NCBI GenBank assembly: GCA_002239045.1
Contig: MPNN01000004.1
Span: forward strand, 186,001-250,000
Direction of reading: 5' to 3'
Length of the DNA: 64,000 nucleotides
DNA from: SAR202 cluster bacterium bin127
GTDB lineage: Bacteria; Chloroflexota; Dehalococcoidia; Lucifugimonadales; Lucifugimonadaceae
Made by a program: the position numbers and the translations under genes. Numbering within the stretch: the first letter of the stretch is position 1; the number at the start of each line of letters is the position of its first letter. The notes beneath the pieces were generated by a model. It was not told where the DNA came from. It saw nothing but the letters and a program-made list of their open reading frames with translations, and did not search any database. Below are positions 44,714 to 52,138 of this stretch, in pieces.

Positions 44714-45265
44714 ATGGACATCGTGATCTATCTCATCTATTTCGCCTGGCTGGTGGGTGTTCTCGGCATTGTTCTGGGGGCGGTAGGCATCGTTTGGGCT
44801 CCATTCGGAGCGTTGATCTGCGCTCGAATAGCGGATACGAATACGATGAACTGGCGCACCCGCGCGGTGGTAGGGGCTTTATACTCTGCATCGGGGTTCG
44901 TGCCTTGGCTCCTACTATTCACGCGAATGCAGGGCAAGGACGTCTATCCGCCAGTAATCATCTTGGGATACGGGGCGTTGTTTGCGGGGTGGCTATTAGG
45001 GCTCGCATTTCTGTTATTCGTGTTCATAGAAGATAGTACGCCGATATGGGTTTTGTGGGATCTGACCGGCATTGGGATGTGGTGCGTCTCATTGTGGAAG
45101 CTGGTGCGCAGTTACCGCTGGGACAAACGAACATGGACAGAGCCCAGCAATGACCGGACGCTGGGATTCGCGTATGCAATGCCATTCTTGTTTGCACTTG
45201 TCTGGCTTGTCCCACTCAATCCAGCGGTAAGTCGGACATTCGTACAACTATCGTCGTTCTTGTGA
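44714..45265 (+). CDS. Multi-pass membrane protein of unknown family
   Basis: The 183-residue protein has about five hydrophobic segments (VIYLIYFAWLVGVLGIVLGA, VVGALYSASGFVPWLLLF, VIILGYGALFAGWLLGLAFLLF, and others) with a basic cytoplasmic loop SYRWDKRTW. No motif identifies a function. It stands alone, about 100 bases from the NUDIX gene, convergent with the deoxyribosyltransferase-like gene. Confidence 0.75.
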   Translation: MDIVIYLIYFAWLVGVLGIVLGAVGIVWAPFGALICARIADTNTMNWRTRAVVGALYSASGFVPWLLLFTRMQGKDVYPPVIILGYGALFAGWLLGLAFLLFVFIEDSTPIWVLWDLTGIGMWCVSLWKLVRSYRWDKRTWTEPSNDRTLGFAYAMPFLFALVWLVPLNPAVSRTFVQLSSFL

Positions 45266-45373
45266 AAAGCAGTGACCCGATGGAGAATCTAAGCCCTGCT
45301 CTCACCTCGCCGAACTGCGGGGCCAAAAGTCGATTATCTGTTGAAGCTTCGTAAGTAGCTTTCGTATCCGGCG

Positions 45374-45805
45374 TTATCCGCCGGCGAAATCGATCAAGCT
45401 GTGTGAGATAAATCGGACATCGGGCCTGTGCATGAGGATTCTGAGGGTGTAATCTCTAAGCGATTTTCCGCGCCACTCGGCGAAGGAGATGACGACGATT
45501 TTCTCAAGTCTTCGGCCCATGGCGTATCCGAATTCGATGGCGGCATTGGTCGAGAGGTCGGGGTGGAGGACGTGGAGCTCCTCGCTGTCGTCGAGCATTT
45601 GCCAGCTGCGGTCTCGGATGGCGAGGAGGTCCGCTTCGGTCTGGGGAGGGCCGTTGGCCCAGTGTTGGTCGTATTCGATGGCCGGGCAGAAGACTTCTTT
45701 GTCGGGGAGATGGTTTTGGATGTACCAGTGGCACCAGCGGACGATGTTTTGGCGCCGCGCTTCGGGGACGCTGGTGATGGGGGTTGCTAGGTAGATGTGG
45801 GGCAT
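45374..45805 (-). CDS. Nucleoside 2-deoxyribosyltransferase-like protein
   Basis: MPHIYLATPITS, the DRSWQMLDDSEELHVLHPD segment, and the GYAMGRRLEKIVVIS segment fit the nucleoside 2-deoxyribosyltransferase/DUF4406-type fold, with a possible catalytic glutamate in TNAAIEFGYA. These enzymes exchange bases on deoxyribosides or act in nucleotide salvage; the exact role is open. It lies immediately downstream of the restriction-modification genes. Its first 42 bases are repeated at 48200-48241 on the other side of that cassette. Confidence 0.8.
   Translation of the reverse strand: MPHIYLATPITSVPEARRQNIVRWCHWYIQNHLPDKEVFCPAIEYDQHWANGPPQTEADLLAIRDRSWQMLDDSEELHVLHPDLSTNAAIEFGYAMGRRLEKIVVISFAEWRGKSLRDYTLRILMHRPDVRFISHSLIDFAGG
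45763..45804. repeat. 42-bp direct repeat, copy A
   Basis: CGGGGACGCTGGTGATGGGG... matches 48200-48241 at 41 of 42 positions in the same orientation. This copy is the 5' end of the intact deoxyribosyltransferase-like gene and borders the restriction-modification cassette on its left. Confidence 0.85.
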
Positions 45806-45823
45806 TTTCGGCTTGGGGTTACG

Positions 45824-46612
45824 TTAATCGTTGTCCGGAACGACTAGCTGGTAATGCTTCTCTTCAACGATGGCGATGTTTTCGATATCGCGTGCCTCAA
45901 GCTCGATCAAAACCAATATTGAATCGGAAATCGCCTGTATCGCCACGCATCGTATCGGCAACCCCTCCAATTTGGAACGGCAGACCCGTGCGTTTTGCCA
46001 GATCTGAACAATGTTCAAGGAATCGCTGCCGCTTTTGGCCTCCACCGGTATCGCGTAATGTTGCCCGTTTTTGTCTAACCCAACGTACAACTCGTCGGTT
46101 TCAACCTGTGTCGGTTCGTGCCGTTGGTTTATCGGGTTCCAAACCGGGATCGACGTTCGTAGGTGGTTCTGCAACGAGTAGCACGTCAAACCAGTGAAGA
46201 CGTCGATCAAACGGTTGTAGCGGACCGTGGCAAGTATCGCTTGTTCGTCGCTCAACGCGTAGAGCGAGATCGCACCCGGTGTCGAATCAGGTATTTCGGT
46301 GCGGATCATCCGGGGGTTCGGTTTGATTTCGCTGAACCGGACCTGTCGGAACTCGTAGACCGATCTTCCGGCGGGTAGGATTGCCCACTCGCGATCTGGT
46401 GCGGCAGTGCTGACAATCGAATCGGGCAACGCCATACGATATCTGATCGAATAGACGAGGTCGCCAAGATTCCTCGGGACATTGATGTTGAGACGACGCG
46501 CGGTCTCCTCGATTTCACGGCGTTCGAATGGGACAGAAGTGTCACCGCGGCGATATTTGGCTCTGAATATCTCCTCGATGATCTGCGAGTATGCGTTTCC
46601 GCTGGTTGTCAT
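45824..46612 (-). CDS. Type II restriction endonuclease (PD-(D/E)xK type, putative)
   Basis: The start at ATG 46612 overlaps the stop of the methyltransferase (ATGA), the usual arrangement of a type II pair; the track's longer start at 46714 lies inside the methyltransferase gene. The protein is about 262 residues. A nuclease core is suggested by QVETDELYVGL followed by HYAIPVEAKSGSDSLNIVQIW, giving an Asp and an ExK pair. The N-terminal part contains basic helices that may read DNA. It should cut the sequence its partner methylates. The specificity is not known. Confidence 0.8.
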   Translation of the reverse strand: MTTSGNAYSQIIEEIFRAKYRRGDTSVPFERREIEETARRLNINVPRNLGDLVYSIRYRMALPDSIVSTAAPDREWAILPAGRSVYEFRQVRFSEIKPNPRMIRTEIPDSTPGAISLYALSDEQAILATVRYNRLIDVFTGLTCYSLQNHLRTSIPVWNPINQRHEPTQVETDELYVGLDKNGQHYAIPVEAKSGSDSLNIVQIWQNARVCRSKLEGLPIRCVAIQAISDSILVLIELEARDIENIAIVEEKHYQLVVPDND

Positions 46613-47958
46613 CCGGGCCATCTCAACAGTAGGACTTCTTCTCTCAACTGCTCTCGAGTTGCGGTGGCGAGCCGCGTGCGGAATAGATCGATCCCCTCGA
46701 CGGAATAGCCGCATTCTTCTGCGATCTGTGCCAAGAGTCGGCCAGTTCGGATCATGATCCGGAAGAACGATGCTTGATCGCCGACGACGTAGGCGAGTTG
46801 TGCGCCGGGTTTCAAAACAGAGGTGAGCGATTTAAGGTGGCGGGCCATTCCTCCGAAATACAACCTTACGACGTTTGCGTATTGTTTTTCGAAGCCGGAG
46901 GTTTTACCAAGTTCGATTCGGCGGTTTTCAATGCGGTTAGCGAGTTCGAGAACCGGTGAATTCGCGGGCAACCAATCGTCGTCCGCGTCGTCCTTGTAGA
47001 CGGTCCTTGAGTTCGAGCGTAGGAGGTGCTTTTTTGTCGATCTGAGATCCATTCGGTCTTCGAAGAAACCGAGAATCACGGATTCGATGCGGACCGTTCG
47101 CGTATAGTCCTTTTCGTTCGGGTAAGGCGGCGAAGTAATGACGGCATCGACGGAGTTAGGAGGTAAAACCTCATTGATCTGCCTGGAATCGCCGCACTTG
47201 ACCTTGGCTGCCACTTCGGAGTCGGGCAATACGTTCATATCCGACGCAATCTTTGCGACGCGATCCAGCCAAGCAGACACCACCGCGGCGTCCTGTTTCA
47301 CCTTGCCTAGGCCTACCTCTGGGCCGAATTTGAGATTCGAGATATCGCCTACCAATGCCGATGCCAATGCCAACATCTGGTGATTCGAATACTCCTCGGA
47401 CCATTGACGCTCCAACTCATCGCGCAACACTAGCGTTTTGTGCAGCGGCAAAGGGCTGATGGCATCTTTGAACATTAGCTTCGCTGCGTCGGGCGGCAAT
47501 TGCCGTAATTCGAAGAGATCGACACCTTCGTTGGGGGGTTCATCCGCGATCCCTTCGGTCACAAGCTGTCGCTGAACCTCCGACGCAATGCGACTCGCAC
47601 TATCCATCAACGCGCCGCCGTCGATTGACCATTCCAGTTTGGTGTTGGAGACGAATGCCGAACTCGGCAACGCTTCTACACCGATGCTTGGGATTCCCAG
47701 TTTCTTGCACTCGACCAACGTTGTGCCAGTTCCACAGAACGGATCTAGAACCGTTTGATTTTCGGATACACCAAATCTCGACAGGTAATCCCGAACCAAG
47801 TGTGGCGGGAACGACAACACGAACCGATACCAATCGTGAGCCGCGGTGTCGCTGGGCAGCATCACATTCATCCGACCATTGGCTATCGACCTAGGGCTTT
47901 GGTCGTTACCCAACGGGAGCGACGTTTGCAATGAATCGGTTGTGGTCAGTGATCGCAT
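46609..47958 (-). CDS. Type II DNA methyltransferase (N4-cytosine or N6-adenine)
   Basis: Motif I (SAM binding) is VLDPFCGTGTTLVECKKLG at about residue 70, and the catalytic motif IV is AVITSPPYPNEKDYTR at about residue 270; SPPY points to N4-cytosine, but N6-adenine cannot be excluded. A long recognition-like insert lies between them. The order I-then-IV differs from common N4 enzymes where IV comes first, so it belongs to a separate group. It protects host DNA and is coupled to the endonuclease gene. The cassette is flanked by 42-bp direct repeats. Confidence 0.88.
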   Translation of the reverse strand: MRSLTTTDSLQTSLPLGNDQSPRSIANGRMNVMLPSDTAAHDWYRFVLSFPPHLVRDYLSRFGVSENQTVLDPFCGTGTTLVECKKLGIPSIGVEALPSSAFVSNTKLEWSIDGGALMDSASRIASEVQRQLVTEGIADEPPNEGVDLFELRQLPPDAAKLMFKDAISPLPLHKTLVLRDELERQWSEEYSNHQMLALASALVGDISNLKFGPEVGLGKVKQDAAVVSAWLDRVAKIASDMNVLPDSEVAAKVKCGDSRQINEVLPPNSVDAVITSPPYPNEKDYTRTVRIESVILGFFEDRMDLRSTKKHLLRSNSRTVYKDDADDDWLPANSPVLELANRIENRRIELGKTSGFEKQYANVVRLYFGGMARHLKSLTSVLKPGAQLAYVVGDQASFFRIMIRTGRLLAQIAEECGYSVEGIDLFRTRLATATREQLREEVLLLRWPG

Positions 47959-48100
47959 ATGCCGAGAATAGGAGATGTAGAAAAGGATAGCCTGAAAAGG
48001 CCGGTTGTCGAAAACCGTTGGCGAAAGTGCCCGAGGATGTACCAGTTGCCAACGGACGGAATCCCGAGAGATGAGGCAACTAACCTCGGCGCGTACTCAT

Positions 48101-48199
48101 TTACCCCACAACCGCCGCGATCTCCTCCTCGGTCATCCCCGCTTCCCGCATGATCTCGTAGTTGTGTTCGTCCAGGGCGGACGACGATTTGGCGCTCAG
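48101..48199 (-). pseudogene. C-terminal remnant of a CaiB/BaiF CoA-transferase
   Basis: Translating the minus strand up to the TAA at 48101 gives SALDEHNYEIMREAGMTEEE followed by IAAVVG and stop. This aligns with the end of the intact CoA-transferase at 49304 (ALGEHNHEVLREAGLSEDEI). DNA identity is only moderate, so it comes from a paralogue and not from a recent duplication. Nothing upstream of it remains; it joins directly to the 42-bp repeat. Confidence 0.75.
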
Positions 48200-48244
48200 A
48201 TCCGGGGACGCTGGTGATGGGGGTGGCTAGGTAGATGTGGGGCA
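48200..48244 (-). pseudogene. 42-bp direct repeat, copy B: 5' scrap of the deoxyribosyltransferase-like gene
   Basis: It encodes PHIYLATPITSVP after a TTG, the first residues of the gene at 45374-45805. It then breaks off into the CoA-transferase remnant. It marks the right border of the restriction-modification cassette. Confidence 0.8.
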
Positions 48245-48283
48245 ATTAGGGGAAGGATAAGTGACGTGTTGATTAGGTTCTTA

Positions 48284-48760
48284 CTAGGAAGCCGAGCGTG
48301 GGCGTCGCTCGGCTCGCTGACGAGCGCTTTCTTCCAGCAGTAGTTCCAAAGACTTGTCCGGCCTCACGAACCACTTCGACGCGTTGGCGAGTTCTTTTGC
48401 CTTCTCGATTTCCGCGTCCGGATCCCCCGAGACACGTGACGGCAGGATGATGTCCGCGTGGAATCGGTTTGCGCAGGTTGGCGTTCCCTCGACACAACAT
48501 TCCCCTTCGCGTGCTTGCCCCGCGGTCAGTGTGGCCCAACCATAGAAGTTGCGATCATTGGGGGTCTCGGCGACGGCGACGTTAAGGACTTCGAGTTCAA
48601 GTGGGCTGTGTATACGGTCAACTGAAATGTCGGTTACGGGGTGCGATTGGATGAATACCGTGGGCGGGATTTTATCGCGGTTTGCGCGTTTGGCATCTCC
48701 ACTTGATATGATGCGGCGCCCGATGACCTCTTCGTCTGCAACCGCCTTTGGGAGAGCCAT
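48284..48760 (-). CDS. Conserved hypothetical protein, second gene of an unknown two-gene unit
   Basis: The 158-residue protein starts MALPKAVADEEVIGRRI and contains SVDRI, RNFYGWATL, a cysteine-rich EGECCVEGTPTCANR, and FHADIILP. It has no membrane segment or signal peptide. I recall proteins of this layout beside the same kind of neighbour in other bacteria but no function is known. It follows its partner gene by five bases, so both are co-transcribed. Confidence 0.7.
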   Translation of the reverse strand: MALPKAVADEEVIGRRIISSGDAKRANRDKIPPTVFIQSHPVTDISVDRIHSPLELEVLNVAVAETPNDRNFYGWATLTAGQAREGECCVEGTPTCANRFHADIILPSRVSGDPDAEIEKAKELANASKWFVRPDKSLELLLEESARQRAERRPRSAS

Positions 48761-48765
48761 GCAGG

Positions 48766-49164
48766 TTAACCGTTGGAAACGTCTATCTTGAGCATTGATT
48801 CACGCAAGAATTCTTGCGGAATGTCGTCGGCTGAGCTGAAATTCATGCGTGAGCGTCCACAGGCGAAATTAGTCAAACATCTCACGGGGCCGTCGTTCGT
48901 GACAAGCACCATTAGGTAGTGTCCGCGTTCGTTAGTCGCGTCGACAGTGACCGCACCCTCGGGCATTGGATACACCTCAAAGCGTTGAGGCGCGATCTCG
49001 TACATGGTCTCCAACAGACGCGTGGTTTCGGAGAGCGCCGTTGCGGACGGGATTTTGTATCCCTTTTCCGCGGCTTCCTCAATCACTTCGCTGAGGTCGT
49101 CGAGCGCGCTCTGCAATTCCGATGGGTAGTCGGCCTTGAAGAGGTCTTGTATCTTGACCGCCAT
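48766..49164 (-). CDS. Conserved hypothetical protein, first gene of an unknown two-gene unit
   Basis: The 132-residue protein opens AVKIQDLFKADYPSELQSAL and has a helical N-terminal half, then a beta-rich part (RFEVYPMPEGAVTVDATNER and GHYLMVLVTNDGPVRCLTNF). It is followed five bases later by the 158-residue gene. The small size, tight spacing and place beside a restriction cassette invite comparison with toxin-antitoxin pairs, but I see no known toxin or DNA-binding motif. Confidence 0.7.
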   Translation of the reverse strand: MAVKIQDLFKADYPSELQSALDDLSEVIEEAAEKGYKIPSATALSETTRLLETMYEIAPQRFEVYPMPEGAVTVDATNERGHYLMVLVTNDGPVRCLTNFACGRSRMNFSSADDIPQEFLRESMLKIDVSNG

Positions 49165-49303
49165 TTTTATCGATCCAACCTGATTTGAGTTTCCTCCAAG
49201 CCAGAGTCAGGCATCTCCCTACCTTGATATGTAGTCTATATCTACGATGGTATGTTTCGGACCGATGCGTTTTGCAAGGGAGTGCGGTACCGAAGATCCG
49301 CGT

Positions 49304-50608
49304 TTATTCGACGGTGGCGGCGATCTCGTCCTCGCTAAGACCGGCTTCCCTTAGCACCTCGTGGTTGTGTTCGCCCAGGGCTGGCGATGCTTTCATTTCG
49401 GGCATGCCGTTGGTGAAGTTTAGGATGGGGCCGGAGGTGCGGTAACGGTGGCCGGTGTGGTGTTCGAGTTCGATGATGTAGTTGTTGGCGGTGGCTTGTT
49501 CGTCCCAGACGAGGTCTTCGTTGAAGCGGATGGGGCCGCAGGGGATGTCTTTGGCGTTTAACTCTTCGACCCATTCGGCGGTGGTCTTGGAATCGAAGAT
49601 GTCCTCGAAGGTTTTCACCATGTCTTCGGCGAGTTGTTCGGCCTCGGGGGTGTTGATGTCGTAGTCGGGGTCGGTGACTCGAGGGTCTTCGAGGTTGAGG
49701 TGATTCAGCAGCCGTGCCCGCGCGGCCCAGTCGAGGGTGCCGAGGCACATGCCGCCGTCCTTCGTGCGGTAGGCGCGGTAGTAGCAACGGTAGATCGCAG
49801 GGCGGACGACGTTTTGGTAGTCGTGCTGGATCTCTTGGTAGTTCTTGCCCTCGGCGACGAGTTTCGGGTATCGCTCTTGATACCAAGTCATGGACGGAGT
49901 TGGTGCGTCGAGCATGTGGATAAGCCTCATGCACTGCATCGCCAAGGCGTTCATCATAAGGCTGGTCTCGACCTTTTGGCCCTTTCCGCTATCGCCGCGC
50001 CCGATGATTCCGGCCATGACTCCGGCGGCTGCGCAGTAGGCGGTGGAAAGGTCTATGTAGGACGACGACCAGACGACCTCGGGCTGACCACCAGGGTTGA
50101 TCTTGCCCTCAGAGGTGACGGCTCCGGTGAATCCTTGCATCACGAGGTCGAAGCCTGGCGCTCCGCCGAGGGGGCCCTTCATGCCGTATGCGGTGATGTC
50201 GACGTAGATGATGGCGGGGTTGATCGCGGAGAGCGAGTCGTAGTCGATGCCAAGGGCTTTGGCGGTATCGGGCCGGTTGTTCGAGATGACGCCGTCGGAC
50301 ATTTTGACGATCTTGGCGAGGGCTTTTTGGCCTTTATCGTCCTTCAGGTTCAAGGTGACGCTTTTGACGCCTCTGTTGAGGGGGAGGAAAGTGCGGCTTT
50401 CGCCAGGAGCGAAGGGTTGAGTGGATCGCCACGGGTCGCCGTTCGGGGGTTCGATCTTGATGACTTCGGCGCCCATGTCGGCGAGGATCTGTCCGGCGAA
50501 GGGTCCGGCGACGAAATTGCCGAACTCGATGACTTTGATTCCTTCGAGCGGGCCTTTTTGGTAGGCGCCGCTTTCGTCGGCTCCGTTTTGGGATGCGTTC
50601 TCAGTCAT
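49304..50608 (-). CDS. CaiB/BaiF family (type III) CoA-transferase
   Basis: The enzyme moves CoA between carboxylic acids through an aspartyl thioester. Seen are GIKVIEFGNFVAGPFAGQIL with ADMGAEVIKIEPPNGD, and the catalytic aspartate in GGAPGFDLVMQGFTG, at about residue 150. The length of 434 residues from ATG 50608 is typical; the track's extra N-terminal 42 residues are read from an upstream REP-like repeat. The substrate is unknown. The next gene upstream, on the opposite strand, is a dienelactone hydrolase. Many paralogues are common in SAR202 genomes. Confidence 0.93.
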   Translation of the reverse strand: MTENASQNGADESGAYQKGPLEGIKVIEFGNFVAGPFAGQILADMGAEVIKIEPPNGDPWRSTQPFAPGESRTFLPLNRGVKSVTLNLKDDKGQKALAKIVKMSDGVISNNRPDTAKALGIDYDSLSAINPAIIYVDITAYGMKGPLGGAPGFDLVMQGFTGAVTSEGKINPGGQPEVVWSSSYIDLSTAYCAAAGVMAGIIGRGDSGKGQKVETSLMMNALAMQCMRLIHMLDAPTPSMTWYQERYPKLVAEGKNYQEIQHDYQNVVRPAIYRCYYRAYRTKDGGMCLGTLDWAARARLLNHLNLEDPRVTDPDYDINTPEAEQLAEDMVKTFEDIFDSKTTAEWVEELNAKDIPCGPIRFNEDLVWDEQATANNYIIELEHHTGHRYRTSGPILNFTNGMPEMKASPALGEHNHEVLREAGLSEDEIAATVE

Positions 50609-50698
50609 GATGATGCGAATATAACACTGAATGGTGCAGAGGGATGTGGTTTTGGAGAGGGGGCGGGAGCGTGAAGTGCCGAGTTGACCTCCCCCTAA

Positions 50699-50718
50699 CC
50701 CCCTCCTGAAGGAGGGGG
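50699..50718. repeat. REP-like palindrome (CCCCCTCC/GGAGGGGG)
   Basis: A perfect 8-bp stem with TGAA loop between the divergent CoA-transferase and hydrolase genes. It encodes part of the unlikely N-terminal extension of the CoA-transferase track ORF. Confidence 0.65.
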
Positions 50719-50895
50719 AATGTTTCGAGCCCATCTGAAGGAAGGGGGTGTTTTGGGATCTACCTGAACGGCGGGGATGTTCTGGGGTGCTGCCTTCCCG
50801 CCCTGCCCATCTGGATTCTGGCTTTCGCCGGAGGCCCGGTGGTTTGGCGTAATATCGAAGGCGTTGCGTTGGAGTTGAATGAATGGAGGTTCGTT

Positions 50896-51651
50896 GTGTA
50901 TACGACGGATATGTATGAGGGAATGATTGCGGAGACGGTCACCGTTCGGACTGATGACGGTGCCGCTATCAATGCGTATTTCGCGCGTCCGCTGGGGCCC
51001 GGGCCGCATCCGGGGATGGTTTTGGCGCATCATATGCCGGGTTGGGACGAGTGGTATCGGGAGTGTGCGCGGAAATTTGCGCATCATGGGTATGCGACGA
51101 TTTCGCCGGACTTGTATCACCGGATCGGTCACGCATCGCCGGAGGATGTGGCTGCACATGCGCGTTCCGAGGGCGGTATTCCTGACGACCAAGCGGTTGG
51201 TGACCTTGCGGCTTCGATGCGCTTTTTGAGGTCGTTGCCGAATTCGAATGGAAAGGTTGGTGCGTTCGGGACCTGCTCTGGGGGACGACACGTGGTGTTG
51301 GCCGCATCCAGGGTCTCCGGGTTCGACGCGGTGGTTGATTGCTGGGGCGGGCGCGTAGTCATGGATGATTCTGAGTTAACGGCAAACAACCCGGTGGCAC
51401 CGATCGATTACACCTCGGGGCTTTCGTGTCCGGTGCTCGGTTTGTTCGGTGAAGAGGACGGTAGTCCGTCGCCGGAGCAGGTGGCGATCCATGAGGCGGC
51501 GTTGAAACAGCATGGTAAGGCGTACGAGTTTCACATGTATGCGGATGCGGGTCACGGTTTCTTCTACTACGACCGGGCGCCCTACCGCCAAGAGCAGGCG
51601 GTAGACGGTTGGCAGAAGATTTTCGCGTTTCTGCCTAAACATCTCGGATGA
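50896..51651 (+). CDS. Dienelactone hydrolase family protein
   Basis: An alpha/beta hydrolase with GxCxG nucleophile FGTCSGGRH, acid in FGEEDGSPSP and histidine in ADAGHGFFYY. The N-terminal part AYFARPLGPGPHPGMVLAHH is typical of the family. GGAGG lies six bases before a GTG at 50896, which I take as start; ATG 50911 (MYEGMIAE) is the alternative and fits homologues. The substrate is unlikely to be dienelactone itself. The DUF6295 gene follows after 33 bases on the same strand. Confidence 0.9.
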   Translation: MYTTDMYEGMIAETVTVRTDDGAAINAYFARPLGPGPHPGMVLAHHMPGWDEWYRECARKFAHHGYATISPDLYHRIGHASPEDVAAHARSEGGIPDDQAVGDLAASMRFLRSLPNSNGKVGAFGTCSGGRHVVLAASRVSGFDAVVDCWGGRVVMDDSELTANNPVAPIDYTSGLSCPVLGLFGEEDGSPSPEQVAIHEAALKQHGKAYEFHMYADAGHGFFYYDRAPYRQEQAVDGWQKIFAFLPKHLG

Positions 51652-51684
51652 GGCACGATCCTACATCCCCAAGGAGAACAGAAT

Positions 51685-51957
51685 ATGTGCACGATGATTG
51701 CTGAGAAAACGGCGGTGACTGGCTACGGCAAAGGTACGCCGGGTTGGATGGAGGTCAATCAAGTGACGGTGTCGTATGACCATCCGTCGGAGATGACGCT
51801 GGAGCATGCGCTGAACATAGATTTTGTGGACTCGTCGCAGAAGCCCGGTCCGCGGATTGCGGTGGAGCTGACGCCGGAGTCGGCGAAACAGCTTGTGGAG
51901 TTGATCAACACTGCGCTCGGCAAGGGCGCGGTGGTGGACCCGGCGGCGTTTGAGTAG
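51685..51957 (+). CDS. DUF6295 family protein
   Basis: A 90-residue protein beginning MCTMIAEKTAVTGYGKG, followed by SYDHPSEMTLEHALNIDFVD and RIAVELTPESAKQLVELI. This matches the small DUF6295 family as I remember it. The function is unknown. An AAGGAG sits eight bases before the ATG. It is probably co-transcribed with the dienelactone hydrolase. Confidence 0.85.
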   Translation: MCTMIAEKTAVTGYGKGTPGWMEVNQVTVSYDHPSEMTLEHALNIDFVDSSQKPGPRIAVELTPESAKQLVELINTALGKGAVVDPAAFE

Positions 51958-52138
51958 TCGGTCAGAATCGCTAACCTTCTAAAGCAGCAGCGTCCTAAAA
52001 TCGCAGCGTTGACCGCCCGATTGGGTTTCTGTGTGGGAGGAAATGACTGTGTGCGCGGGCCTGACATTGGTTCCAGGTGGGAGTTCGTGATTCCGTGCGA
52101 AGTTTCATTGAAGTTGCTTACCGAATTGGCGTGGAGTT

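Larger units (their letters stand above)
47959..48283. other. Intergenic debris between restriction cassette and hypothetical pair
   Basis: It contains the promoter region of the methyltransferase gene, a C-terminal scrap of a family III CoA-transferase gene (48101-48199) and the second 42-bp repeat (48200-48241). The track ORF 47946-48245 is a chance join over these remnants. Confidence 0.6.

Noticed and set aside
47946-48245. 99-residue minus-strand ORF starting MPHIYLATPITSVP
   Set aside because: Only the first 14 residues are real sequence from a neighbouring gene; the rest is a wrong-frame read of a CoA-transferase scrap.
49634-50674. 346-residue plus-strand ORF
   Set aside because: Antisense to the CoA-transferase gene; Val/Asp/Gly-rich shadow translation.
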